Below are positions 8,495 to 17,657 of a stretch of 49,046 nucleotides of DNA, piece by piece. Position 1 is the first letter of the stretch. Each line of letters begins with the position of its first letter. The position numbers were made by a program, and so were the translations under genes. This stretch comes from CAZKCK01 sp964552325 (lineage in GTDB: Bacteria; Bacteroidota; Bacteroidia; Bacteroidales; TTA-H9). The notes under the pieces are model-generated. The model did no database searches and was not told the origin of the DNA. It saw only the letters and a list, made by a program, of their open reading frames with translations. The DNA lies in NCBI GenBank assembly GCA_964552325.1, contig CAZKHA010000006.1:1-49046 (forward strand). Reading direction: 5' to 3'.

Positions 8495-10817
8495 GAGTAA
8501 CCATCACTTTCTGTTTTGCCAAAAGCTTTCCGCTCAACGATCTAACTTGTATCATATACATTCCGGCACTAAGTGTCTCGGAATTCCAAGCAAGGTGTCC
8601 TTGGCCCTTGCTTATCATTTGTTCAAAAACAAGTTTTCCATCTACACCGGCAACAACCAACAAGGCAGGTTCATCTAACATATACTCAATTACAAAATCA
8701 TTTCCGGGATTAGGTGAGACTTTTAGTGCGGTTTTGGGTTGGCTCGCAACCGCGTCTATTCCAACATACGTTTCATCCCAAGAAGCCAAGGTATATTCAC
8801 CAGGCAGCAAATTCTCAACATAAATATACCCTATGGTAGTCCCAACTTTTGTAAAAGGTATCGAATGCCAGTTTTTAGCAGTAGAAGCGCGATAAAGCAT
8901 TACCAATGAATCACCTGGCTTTTGAAATAACGAATCATCTAGATGGCCAGCCTTACTGTAAAAGAACCTTCCTTTTGCTTGAAAACCTTGAGGCAAAAGA
9001 GCATCAATCCTCCAATACCGGTAATTGGATAAATTTAGCCCTGGTTCAGGTGTTTTTAAGGGATCTGGTGCCGTCCAATTATGGGTTACGCGCATAAATG
9101 CTGTGTCAGGACAAGCATTAACGGTGGCTAAAAAATAGGTGTTTTTAAAATCAATATCTCCCGTTTTTTTGAATTTTATATTTACATCGGTGGTAGCATC
9201 AGCCACACGGTCGTGGTAATCGACCATACAAAGCGCCGGCCAAAAGGGAACATTAAAGGTTTTTGAACCATACTGCCCCGAAAAATCCACTTGAACTGTA
9301 TACGTATTAAATGTAGAATCCATAAAGGTTACATCCACACGGTTTGAATTGTAAAACGACGGGGCGCCTTTAAGCTTTTGTTGCATATACACCGTGGCAA
9401 CATTCTGGTTACAAGCGTGGCCATAAAAGCACGAATCAACCACAAATCCAGGGAAACCAGGTGAAAACACCCAGCCATCGAAAAAATCGTTCATGTTAAC
9501 ACCCGTTTTTTGAGTTAAATAATCACGTAGTTGAAACGAGGAAACGGGTTGAAAGGCGTAATCGTTCAGGAAGTTCGTAATGGCGGGAAAAAAGACGTCA
9601 TCGCCCAGGTAATTTCGTAAGGCATGCACCACTAAGCTCCCTTTTTGGTAAACCGTTTCGCCATACGTGTATTCATTCGGTATTCCGTACAAGGCCCGGT
9701 AGCCATCATCGGTTATGTGGCATGACTTTAAAACACTGTGCAGCTTTGTATTATATTCCAGATTGTAGGATGCTGCACCATAAAGACCCTCTCTGAAAAG
9801 CAATTCGTTAAAGGTTGCCCAGCCTTCGTTTAACCACATATCTTCGGCAGTGCTGCAGGTTACTTTATCGCCAAACCACATATGGGCAAGTTCGTGGGCA
9901 TAAAGCCATTCGTTTGAAGTTGCAAGCGAAGAAGTTGGATAGGCCACATTAGAAGCATGTTCCATGGCACCCAAGCCTGTGCCCACAAACCCTACCCGAT
10001 CAAATGGATAGGCTCCCCAACGACTTTCGTAAGTGGAAAGTACTTGGTGCAAACTGCTAAATAAATTGTTGGCTGCCGCAGTATCCGAAGCCCTGAAATG
10101 AAGCCCAATATCCACAGGACCATTCAGGCCATTGTAAACATCAGATAGTTCAACGTAATTGGCAACGGCAACTGAAGCTAAGTAAGCCGGTATAGTTTGG
10201 TTCATACGCCAATGCCAGGTTTTGGTTGAGTTTGGATTGGTTGTTACGTTAATGAAACTTCCTCCGCACACGGCCATTTTATCGCTTTCAGTCGTTATGT
10301 AATAATCGTAGGTTGCACGGTCCACAAAATCATCCACACCCGGGAACCACACCCGTCCGTAATTATGAGGGTCAGCAATAAAGGCCACACCCAAGTTATA
10401 GGCCATGGTTGACGAGAAATGAAACCCACCCCAATTTCCGGGTTCAATAACGGGCGTGCCATGGTAACGGATTCGAAGTTTTAGCGTGTCATCGGTTTGG
10501 ATGGGGCTAGTAAGTGGAATCCGCAAAATGGTGTCGTTGTAAGCCCATGAAGCTGTGGGAATGCTATTTACTTTAACCGAATCAACCTCCAAACCTAACA
10601 AGTGTAAGGGAATGTGATTGATATTGTTGATTTTGGGTGTTACCGTCAAAATGGCATAACCAGTAAGCTGTTTGGCCGAAAAATTCATGATATCCAAATG
10701 GAGATCATAATGCACCACATCAACAGTGTCGCTTAAAAAACCGGCTTGTGCCCGTAAAAATCCTAAGCTCAATAAAAAATTGATTGACAGGAATATAGCA
10801 GTAAACTTTGCTTTCAT
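8484..10817 (-). CDS. secreted M1-family aminopeptidase with T9SS sorting domain
   Basis: A 777-residue protein with a signal peptide (MKAKFTAIFLSINFLLSLGF). The zinc site is H308-E309-x-x-H312 with E331 in NEGWA, exactly 18 residues after the second histidine, as in M1. The usual GxMEN motif reads GAMEH, a substitution in the substrate-amino-terminus motif that may alter specificity. The last ~80 residues form a type A T9SS C-terminal domain (KVSPNPGNDFVIEY, ending in KQKVMVTPKR), so the enzyme is expected on the cell surface or outside. The start is placed at 10817 because it gives the signal peptide and lies just after a promoter box; the frame remains open upstream to 10943. Confidence 0.93.
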   Translation of the reverse strand: MKAKFTAIFLSINFLLSLGFLRAQAGFLSDTVDVVHYDLHLDIMNFSAKQLTGYAILTVTPKINNINHIPLHLLGLEVDSVKVNSIPTASWAYNDTILRIPLTSPIQTDDTLKLRIRYHGTPVIEPGNWGGFHFSSTMAYNLGVAFIADPHNYGRVWFPGVDDFVDRATYDYYITTESDKMAVCGGSFINVTTNPNSTKTWHWRMNQTIPAYLASVAVANYVELSDVYNGLNGPVDIGLHFRASDTAAANNLFSSLHQVLSTYESRWGAYPFDRVGFVGTGLGAMEHASNVAYPTSSLATSNEWLYAHELAHMWFGDKVTCSTAEDMWLNEGWATFNELLFREGLYGAASYNLEYNTKLHSVLKSCHITDDGYRALYGIPNEYTYGETVYQKGSLVVHALRNYLGDDVFFPAITNFLNDYAFQPVSSFQLRDYLTQKTGVNMNDFFDGWVFSPGFPGFVVDSCFYGHACNQNVATVYMQQKLKGAPSFYNSNRVDVTFMDSTFNTYTVQVDFSGQYGSKTFNVPFWPALCMVDYHDRVADATTDVNIKFKKTGDIDFKNTYFLATVNACPDTAFMRVTHNWTAPDPLKTPEPGLNLSNYRYWRIDALLPQGFQAKGRFFYSKAGHLDDSLFQKPGDSLVMLYRASTAKNWHSIPFTKVGTTIGYIYVENLLPGEYTLASWDETYVGIDAVASQPKTALKVSPNPGNDFVIEYMLDEPALLVVAGVDGKLVFEQMISKGQGHLAWNSETLSAGMYMIQVRSLSGKLLAKQKVMVTPKR

Positions 10818-10837
10818 AATGAATTGGGTTTCTGGTA

Positions 10838-10845
10838 CAAAAATA
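10838..10845 (-). promoter_or_regulatory. possible -7 box of the M1 peptidase gene
   Basis: On the minus strand it reads TATTTTTG, an exact TAnnTTTG match, 20 bp upstream of the chosen start. The -33 element is weak (TTG about 16 bp further upstream). It supports the start at 10817. Confidence 0.45.
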
Positions 10846-10982
10846 CACAATGTGCGCAAGACAATCTTATCAACTACCAGAATATCTTCCAAAAAACAGC
10901 ATTGTCCATTACCGCACATACCCTGTACATGTATCGAACACAATGCAATTACGTCAAACTATGCCATACACATAATTCTTTG

Positions 10983-11016
10983 TTTGATAGATAATTAAAT
11001 TTGTGGCATATTTTTG
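10983..11016 (+). promoter_or_regulatory. possible promoter of the tolC-like/MFP operon
   Basis: TTTG at 10983-10986 and TATTTTTG at 11009-11016 with a 22-bp spacer, slightly longer than ideal. It lies 47 bp upstream of the ATG at 11064. Confidence 0.45.
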
Positions 11017-11063
11017 GAGAACCATTGAACAATCGAATTTTCTACCCGTTAAACTATCGCTAA

Positions 11064-12563
11064 ATGAGAACCCAAGTACTACTAATGGAACCAACTGTTA
11101 TGGATATGAGAAGAAACAAGCTAATTGTTGGAATTAAGGCCCTGATTATTACAATTATATTAACGTTCCCGCTATGGAGCGGCGCTCAGGATAAAAAACT
11201 CTGGTCGCTCGAAGATTGTATAAATTATGCTCGTACCCAAAACATTAACGTTAAAAAGCAATTACTGGCTATTGAACAGTATAAGATTACCCTAAACCAG
11301 TCGAAGATGGATTTGTTGCCCACCTTAAACGGCAACGCATCACATGGCTATAACTGGGGGCAAACCGTTGACCCATATACCAATGAATTTGCTACCGAAA
11401 GGGTGCAGTCCAACAACTTTTATCTTTCGACCCAAGCAACACTTTTTAGCGGTTTTCAAAAATTGAATGCCATCCGGCAGAATCAAATCAATTTGAAAAT
11501 GAGCCAAGCCGATGTTGAAAAGTTGATGAACGATATCTCGTTAAACGTTACCACTTTTTATATGCAGGTGTTGTATTACGTTGAAATACTAAAAGTTAAC
11601 CAAAACCAACTGGATATTACCAAACAACAGCGCGATCGCACCAAGCTTATGGTTGAAGCAGGAACCTTGGCACAGGGCGAGTTGCTGAACATGGATGCAC
11701 AAGTAGCTGCTGCCGAGTTGTTGGTAATCGAAACCCAAAACAACCTCGACCTATCCCTGTTGTCGCTTTCGCAATTAATTGATCGCAACGACGATCCCGA
11801 CTTTATGGTACAACTTCCTGATTTGGGTGGAATAAGTTTAAGCTTTGATAATGCCTTAAAAGCTTCTGATGTTTATACCTATGCAGTTAGGAACCAGCCT
11901 GATATTTTAAGTTCCGAACTAAAGGTTGAATCTTCAAAAAAGGATCTTGAAATGGCCAAAGGTGCATATAGCCCCTCCTTATCGTTGAATGCAAGCTGGG
12001 CCACAGGATATTCTGGTGCAGCCAAAGAAATAGACCCAGATAAGGCTGCTGTTGATTATGTCTATCCAATCGGCATTACGCAAACAGGTTTTGACACGGT
12101 TCTATCGTATGGCAGACAATATGAATACCGTACAAAATCTTTTTCTGATCAGTTGAGCGATAACCAAAACAAATCATTGGGGCTAAGTTTATACATTCCA
12201 ATTTTTAATGGATTGCGTTCAAGGGCTAATGTTAACCGGGCAAAAATTGCCATCGAAAATGCCAATTACGACCTTCAGTTGGCCAAGAATAACCTCAAGA
12301 AAATCATTCAACAAGCTGCTGCCGATGCCAATGCAGCGCTTAAAAAGTATCAAAGTGCCGAAAAGAAAGTTGAGGCACAAAGCGAAAGCTACCATTATGC
12401 AGAACAAAAATACGCCGTGGGATTACTCACTGCCGTTGAATACAATCAAAACAAAGACGACTTGCTAAAAGCCAAATCGGAATTGGTTCAGGCTAAATAC
12501 GACTTTGTTTTTAAATCGAAAATCCTGGATTTTTACATGGACAAACCTTTAACAATTAAATAG
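11064..12563 (+). CDS. TolC-family outer membrane efflux protein
   Basis: A 499-residue protein with an N-terminal signal region (IVGIKALIITIILTFPLWSG) followed by WSLEDCINYARTQN, the usual start of the mature outer-membrane efflux fold. Two long coiled-coil halves are visible, rich in Gln/Asn/Lys/Glu, around residues 155-230 and 395-470. TolC proteins form a trimeric channel across the outer membrane and periplasm. The membrane-fusion gene starts 47 bp downstream and is probably co-transcribed. ATGs at 11100 and 11106 are alternative starts nearer the signal peptide; the first ATG after the promoter was kept. No inner-membrane pump gene is adjacent. Confidence 0.92.
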   Translation: MRTQVLLMEPTVMDMRRNKLIVGIKALIITIILTFPLWSGAQDKKLWSLEDCINYARTQNINVKKQLLAIEQYKITLNQSKMDLLPTLNGNASHGYNWGQTVDPYTNEFATERVQSNNFYLSTQATLFSGFQKLNAIRQNQINLKMSQADVEKLMNDISLNVTTFYMQVLYYVEILKVNQNQLDITKQQRDRTKLMVEAGTLAQGELLNMDAQVAAAELLVIETQNNLDLSLLSLSQLIDRNDDPDFMVQLPDLGGISLSFDNALKASDVYTYAVRNQPDILSSELKVESSKKDLEMAKGAYSPSLSLNASWATGYSGAAKEIDPDKAAVDYVYPIGITQTGFDTVLSYGRQYEYRTKSFSDQLSDNQNKSLGLSLYIPIFNGLRSRANVNRAKIAIENANYDLQLAKNNLKKIIQQAAADANAALKKYQSAEKKVEAQSESYHYAEQKYAVGLLTAVEYNQNKDDLLKAKSELVQAKYDFVFKSKILDFYMDKPLTIK

Positions 12564-12610
12564 TTTTAATCCGACAGACTGAGCTACATCGGAAATTAAT
12601 TTATAACCAA

Positions 12611-13993
12611 ATGAAAAACAAATCGAATAAAAAATGGTACTATATTATTGGGGCCGGCGTGCTTCTAGTAGTACTGGTAATTTTAGCATTTAACAAACGC
12701 AACAATAAAGACCTTACCAAGGTGGCTACAGAAGTAGTTGAAGAGCGAACCATAACCGAAACCGTTTCGGCCAATGGTAAGATACAACCTGAAACAGACG
12801 TAAAGATCAGCCCTTATATCTCGGGTGAAGTAGTAGAGCTTTATGTAAAAGAAGGCGATAAAGTAAAAGCTGGTGATTTATTGGCTAAAATTGACCCCGA
12901 AATTTACAAATCGACCTATGAGCAGAGCTTGGCTCAAGTGAACTCACAAAAGGCGAACCTAGCCAATGCAAAAGCGCAAAAAGCCACTATTGAAGCCCGT
13001 TTCAAAAACGCTGAACTTTCCTTTAACCGCAGTAAATCGCTTTGGGAAAAGAAGGTAATTTCGGAGGCTGATTACGAAACAGCGAAAACAAATTTTGATG
13101 TGGCCAAAGCCGACCTTGATGCTGCCACCCAAAATATTAAGTCTGCTGAATATGGCATTAACAGCTCTGAAGCCGCGCTAAAAAAAACAAAAGAAGACTT
13201 GACCAAGACCGTGGTATTTGCCCCATGTGATGGCCGCGTGTCGAAACTCAGCGTTGAAAAAGGCGAGCGCGTTACGGGAGCAAGCCAGTTTTCGGCAGGA
13301 ACAGAAATCATGCGAATAGCCAACCTCCTAAGCATGGAAGCTGTAGTTGAGGTAAATGAAAATGATATTGTTAGGGTTCAAATGGGCGATACAGCGCTTA
13401 TAGAGGTTGATGCCTATTTAAACCGTAAATTTAAAGGTGTTGTAACAGAGATTGCAACTTCAGCCACTACCACGGGTGCCAGCCTTGACCAGGTAACAAA
13501 TTTTGAAGTGAAAATACATATCCTCCTAGATTCCTATGCCGATTTAATTCCGGCAGAACATCCAGATTATTCGCCGTTTAGGCCTGGTATGTCAACCACT
13601 GTCGATATTCAAACAACCACCGTTGCAAACGCATTATGCGTTCCAATTCAATCAGTTACTACACGTAGCGATACAACAGGAAAAGCCAGCCGATTTGCCA
13701 AAAAGAAAGAAGAAAACGATAACCAGGCCGATACCGATGACGATACCAAGAAAAAAGCTAGTTTAGAAGTGGTTAAGGAATATGTGTTTATTTATAAAGA
13801 TGGCGCTGTAAAGCTACAGGAAGTAAAATCTGGTATCCAAGACAACAATTATATTCAGATTATTAGCGGTATAGCTAAAGGTGATGAAGTTGTTTCGGCT
13901 CCGTTTAGTGCCATTTCAAAAGAGCTGAAAAATGCTGACAAAGTTGAAAAGGTTGATAAAGACAAATTATACGACGAGGAAGATAAAAAATAG
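12611..13993 (+). CDS. periplasmic adaptor (membrane fusion protein, HlyD/MacA type)
   Basis: A 460-residue protein anchored by one N-terminal helix (residues ~11-26). It has the split lipoyl domain (ISPYISGEVVELYVKEGDKV near residue 65 and VFAPCDGRVSKLSVEKGERV near residue 205), an intervening coiled-coil hairpin rich in Ala/Lys (~95-190), a beta-barrel domain, and a charged Lys/Asp/Glu-rich stretch around residues 360-390 before the membrane-proximal domain. It would connect an inner-membrane pump to the TolC protein encoded just upstream. The MacA-like length suggests an ABC partner, but none follows; a terminator does. The partner is presumably elsewhere. Confidence 0.9.
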   Translation: MKNKSNKKWYYIIGAGVLLVVLVILAFNKRNNKDLTKVATEVVEERTITETVSANGKIQPETDVKISPYISGEVVELYVKEGDKVKAGDLLAKIDPEIYKSTYEQSLAQVNSQKANLANAKAQKATIEARFKNAELSFNRSKSLWEKKVISEADYETAKTNFDVAKADLDAATQNIKSAEYGINSSEAALKKTKEDLTKTVVFAPCDGRVSKLSVEKGERVTGASQFSAGTEIMRIANLLSMEAVVEVNENDIVRVQMGDTALIEVDAYLNRKFKGVVTEIATSATTTGASLDQVTNFEVKIHILLDSYADLIPAEHPDYSPFRPGMSTTVDIQTTTVANALCVPIQSVTTRSDTTGKASRFAKKKEENDNQADTDDDTKKKASLEVVKEYVFIYKDGAVKLQEVKSGIQDNNYIQIISGIAKGDEVVSAPFSAISKELKNADKVEKVDKDKLYDEEDKK

Positions 13994-14020
13994 GCTTTTG
14001 TATCGGAGCCATCAAGCAAG

Positions 14021-14047
14021 GGGAGTGCATTGCATTCCCTTTTTTTA
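14021..14047 (+). terminator. terminator between convergent MFP and TSUP genes
   Basis: The hairpin GGGAGTGC-att-GCATTCCC (one G-T pair) is followed by a T run ending one base before the reverse-strand TSUP stop codon. Confidence 0.75.
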
Positions 14048-14797
14048 TCAAAAGAAAAATATCTTTACACAGCTTAACGCAATTACACCAACTATAAACC
14101 AACGAACGAAACTTGAACCCTTTTTTAAGGCAATTTTAGATGCGAAGTAGCCACCTAAGGCTGCCCCAGACGCTAAAACCAAGCCAAAATACCAATCAAC
14201 TTGATGATGGTAAATAAACACCAGCAAGGCGAATGGTGAATACACAAATGTAATGAATACTTTTAGAGCATTGGCCTTAACCAAATCATAACCAGCGTTT
14301 AAAACCAATCCTGCCAGCAATAGGTAGCCAATGCCTACTTGGATAAAGCCTCCGTAAATACCAATAACAAAAAAGATTGCAACCTTACCAATACTTACGG
14401 GTTTGGCCATGAGTTCTGCTTTGCCTTTTAGCCATTGTTCAGGCTTGTAAAACATAAAAAATGCCATTAGAAGCATTGCTATACCAATTGATTTCTCGAT
14501 GATCTCTTTAGGTACATCCACGGCAATCCAGGCGCCTACTAAGGAGCCAACAACGGCGGGAACAGTTAGCCAACGGCTTTGTTTTAAATCGAGCATCCCG
14601 CCTTTCTTAAACGAGCTTGATGAGGCTAGGCTCTGAAAAACTATAGCTATTCTGTTGGTTCCATTTGCCACGTTCGCATCCAAACCCAAAAACATCAGCA
14701 GCGATAGCGAAATTATGGAACCTCCTCCAGCTAAGGTATTGATAAAGCCTGTAGCAAGGCCGCCAAGTAGTAGGAGTACATATGAAAAGATGTCCAT
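14048..14797 (-). CDS. TSUP (TauE/SafE) family permease
   Basis: A 249-residue inner-membrane protein with about 8 hydrophobic segments in two repeats. The first repeat carries GFINTLAGGGSIISLSLLMF and the second GIYGGFIQVGIGYLLLAGLV, both typical of sulfite/sulfoacetate exporters. Members move sulfur-containing or organic anions; the substrate here cannot be read. It is transcribed alone, convergent with the MFP gene. A minus-strand TACTTTTG box lies at 14832-14839, 35 bp upstream of the start. Confidence 0.88.
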   Translation of the reverse strand: MDIFSYVLLLLGGLATGFINTLAGGGSIISLSLLMFLGLDANVANGTNRIAIVFQSLASSSSFKKGGMLDLKQSRWLTVPAVVGSLVGAWIAVDVPKEIIEKSIGIAMLLMAFFMFYKPEQWLKGKAELMAKPVSIGKVAIFFVIGIYGGFIQVGIGYLLLAGLVLNAGYDLVKANALKVFITFVYSPFALLVFIYHHQVDWYFGLVLASGAALGGYFASKIALKKGSSFVRWFIVGVIALSCVKIFFF

Positions 14798-15213
14798 GCT
14801 GGGTATAGTTAAAGTATCTTTAAATCAATTGCAAAAGTATCATAATTGTGAGCATAACCTATTAAAATTGTGATAGTTTCAAAAATTTACAAAAAAATCA
14901 CTCATCAATGCTTGACTCACACAAAGATTTTACTTATACTTGCAGCGGCTTATAACAATAGTATAAACTAGCTTACTTTTTTAACCATTCTTGCGATAAG
15001 TAAACCAGTTAATTTCTGTCACAGAAAACCATATGCTGTTATTATATAGTTAAGAAGTTTATTATCAACAGTATGACACTAATCAAATTATCTCTCAAGA
15101 CATAAGAGATGCAACATTTATTAATGTAAGACCTTTTTTTTAGGTTTACTAAAGCACTAAAATTGCTAAACAATAAGTACTTAAACAATATTTAAACTCA
15201 AAATCCAACTATT
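14798..15213 (+). promoter_or_regulatory. 416-bp intergenic region with a putative promoter for the T6SS-linked block
   Basis: No gene is seen. TTG at 14912-14914, a 20-bp spacer and TATACTTG at 14935-14942 (one mismatch to TAnnTTTG) could start the rightward transcript, leaving a leader of about 260 nt. The leader is AT-rich, with no recognised riboswitch. A minus-strand box at 14832-14839 serves the TSUP gene. From 15214 every gene up to 48282 is on the + strand, so this may be the head promoter of the locus. Confidence 0.4.
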
Positions 15214-16165
15214 ATGAAAAAGTTCATCCTCCTTCTCCTCGTGATTGGTTTGGGGTACTTTGGTTTTTCTCAAGCCCCTGAAAAATTTAATTACCAAGTG
15301 GTTGTACGCGATGCTTCAAACAACGTACTCGCAAGCCAAAGTGTTGTCTTTCGAATTAGCTTAACACAAGGCACAACTGATACGGTTTACACCGAAACCC
15401 ATGCAGTAACAACAAATCCCTATGGTCAGGCGGTGTTGTCCATTGGTGCAGGAACTGTTGTTACAGGGACTTTCTCGAGCCTTTCGTGGGGAAGTTATAC
15501 ATATTATATACACACAAAATTTAAACTCTCGGGTGGGTCATACCTCACCATGAGTCCTCCTACGCAATTAATATCAGTACCCTACGCACTCAATGCTAAA
15601 AGAGCGAATAGCTATACTGAAACTGACCCTGTTTTCGGAGCATCTGCTGCAAATGGAATTACAGCCTCAAATATTACAAATTGGAATACTGCTTACAGTT
15701 GGGGCAACCATGCTACTAGCCTTTACACTCCATTAGCACACAAAACTACCGAAGATGCTATCAATGGTATTGTTAAGGTGAATGGGGCAGGCGTTTATTC
15801 AGCAGTTACTGACAACTCGGCTAATTGGAACACTGCTTTTGGATGGGGTAACCATGCCACAGCTGGTTATCAATCAAGTATTACAGCAGGTACAACTGCT
15901 CAATACTATCGTGGAGATAAAAGTTGGCAGACGTTGAATTCTACTGCCGTAACCGAAGGCTCAAATTTGTATTTTACAGAGGCCAGAGTAAGAACTACAG
16001 ATTTAGCTGGTTTTAGTGCAACCAATTCCGCAATAAGTGCAACTGACGATGTTTTAACTGGGTTTGGCAAAGCCCAAGGCCAAATCAACAATAAAGAAAA
16101 CACCTTGGCTGCAGGTACAACTGCTCAATACTATCGTGGAGATAAAAGTTGGCAGACGTTGAATT
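15214..16165 (+). CDS. tail-fibre-like surface protein, N-terminal part (runs into assembly gap)
   Basis: Signal peptide MKKFILLLLVIGLGYFGFSQ, then a domain common in Bacteroidota surface proteins (FNYQVVVRDASNNVLASQSV ... PYALNAKRA). Repeats follow: NWNTAYSWGNHAT and NWNTAFGWGNHAT about 144 bp apart, then two copies of AGTTAQYYRGDKSWQTLN. Such repeats are shared with phage tail-fibre and collagen-like proteins. The sequence stops at a 100-N gap. The frame leaves one base over at 16165 while the downstream half starts in phase at 16266, so one continuous gene needs a true gap length of 3n+2. Together with 16266-17639 it is almost certainly a single gene of more than 775 residues. Confidence 0.8.
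15886..15940 (+). repeat. 55-bp direct repeat, copy 1
   Basis: Identical to 16111-16165. It encodes AGTTAQYYRGDKSWQTLN, a unit of the fibre-like protein. Confidence 0.9.
16111..16165 (+). repeat. 55-bp direct repeat, copy 2 (abuts the gap)
   Basis: Identical to 15886-15940 and ends exactly where the N run begins. This indicates that the assembly broke on further copies of the repeat. Confidence 0.9.
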
Positions 16166-16265
16166 NNNNNNNNNNNNNNNNNNNNNNNNNNNNNNNNNNN
16201 NNNNNNNNNNNNNNNNNNNNNNNNNNNNNNNNNNNNNNNNNNNNNNNNNNNNNNNNNNNNNNNNN
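16166..16265. other. assembly gap of exactly 100 N
   Basis: 100 consecutive undetermined bases, the conventional placeholder for unknown length. It lies inside the fibre-like gene. Confidence 0.99.
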
Positions 16266-17639
16266 TCACCCATAACTGCCACCACAAGCGGTTCAAGTAT
16301 CAACGTTTCATTGACTGGTATTGTACCAGTTGCCAATGGTGGCACAGGTGCAAGCACGCTCTCAGGTTATGTTTATGGCAACGGCTCGGGTGCGTTTACT
16401 GCAGCCACCACCATTCCTGGTAGTGTAATCTCAGGTAATATTACCGGGAATGCAAGCAATGTAACAGGAACAGTGGGTGTGATTAATGGAGGAACTAATA
16501 TAACATCCTACACAACTGGCGACCTCTTATATGCTAGTTCAGCCAGTGTCCTTTCCAAACTTGGCGCAGCAACCTCTGGCAGCGCTTTGTTATCAGGTTC
16601 AGTGCCTTCTTGGGGTAAAATTGGTTTAACAACCCATGTTAGTGGAATTTTAGGTGTAGGCAATGGTGGATCTGGTGCAACAACCTTCGCGGCTGGCTAT
16701 TTGAAAGCAGCCGGAGCTAGCCCATTCACAACTTCTGCCACAATTCCTGTTGCCGACCTTTCTGGACAAGTAGCTGTTGCTAATGGAGGAACTGGAGCCG
16801 CTACCTTAACTGCAAATAAAGTTTTGGTTGGCAATGGCACCACTGCCATTTTACAACCAAGTAACTTACATTGGGACAATACCAATAGTCGGTTAGGAGT
16901 TTTATCAACATCACCTTCTGCAACCCTTTCAGTGGGTAGTTCAAATCAATTTACAGTTGTAGGTAGTGATGGGCAAACAACGATCACTAGTTCAAATGCC
17001 GCTGCGCTTACCTCAAAGAGTACTGCAGCAACCAGCACAGGTGTTATCGGAGTTGGCAACAATGCTACTGCTGGAACATATTCAGGTGGTAGTGGTGGCG
17101 CATTTACAGGAACAGCTTGTGGGGTATATGGCAAGGCTACTGCCGCATCTGGCGATAGATTCGGAGGCTATTTTTACCTAAGCGGATCAGCCAATGCGTA
17201 TGTAGCAGCTAATATTTCTGGTACAAACTATAAGATTGTCGGTACGGGTAGTGTTTCAACCATTGTCGAAACCCCGGAAAAAGATAAAGCGATTATGTTT
17301 TGCGCTGAATCACCAGAGATACTTTTTACGGATTATGGCATTGGACAATTGGTGAATGGCAGATGTTATATAAACCTGGATCCAATTTTGGCCAATAATA
17401 TAGTTGTTGACAATCAACACCCCATGAAGGTATTTATACAACTTGAGGGTGATTGCCATGGGGTTTATGTTACCAATAAATCAATAAATGGATTTGAAGT
17501 TGTTGAACTACAGGGCGGCAAATCAAATGTATCCTTTTCGTACTCGATAGTCGCCAATCGAAACGATACTAAAAACGAAAATGGGGAAATTATCTCCAAA
17601 AACAAGGGACTGCGATTCCCCAAATTTAATGTACAATAA
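16266..17639 (+). CDS. tail-fibre-like surface protein, C-terminal part (after assembly gap)
   Basis: 458 codons continue the fibre-like protein. The region is Gly/Thr/Ser/Ala-rich with repeated (V/G)xNGGTGAxTL-type units (VANGGTGASTL, VINGGTN, VGNGGSGATTF, VANGGTGAATL), as in phage tail fibres. It ends in a globular domain (YGIGQLVNGRCYINLDPILA ... GFEVVELQGGKSNVSFSYSI) found at the end of many bacterial fibre-like proteins. There is no T9SS sorting domain. The next gene starts 18 bp later. A role in surface adhesion is inferred from architecture only. Any link to the T6SS rests on the shared strand and tight spacing. Confidence 0.8.
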   Translation, partial: SPITATTSGSSINVSLTGIVPVANGGTGASTLSGYVYGNGSGAFTAATTIPGSVISGNITGNASNVTGTVGVINGGTNITSYTTGDLLYASSASVLSKLGAATSGSALLSGSVPSWGKIGLTTHVSGILGVGNGGSGATTFAAGYLKAAGASPFTTSATIPVADLSGQVAVANGGTGAATLTANKVLVGNGTTAILQPSNLHWDNTNSRLGVLSTSPSATLSVGSSNQFTVVGSDGQTTITSSNAAALTSKSTAATSTGVIGVGNNATAGTYSGGSGGAFTGTACGVYGKATAASGDRFGGYFYLSGSANAYVAANISGTNYKIVGTGSVSTIVETPEKDKAIMFCAESPEILFTDYGIGQLVNGRCYINLDPILANNIVVDNQHPMKVFIQLEGDCHGVYVTNKSINGFEVVELQGGKSNVSFSYSIVANRNDTKNENGEIISKNKGLRFPKFNVQ

Positions 17640-17657
17640 TAAATTAATACAAGTATC

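Noticed and set aside
16149..16275. Frameshift splitting the fibre-like gene into two overlapping proteins
   Set aside because: The apparent phase break is caused by the arbitrary 100-N length; the coding frames are open right up to both edges of the gap.
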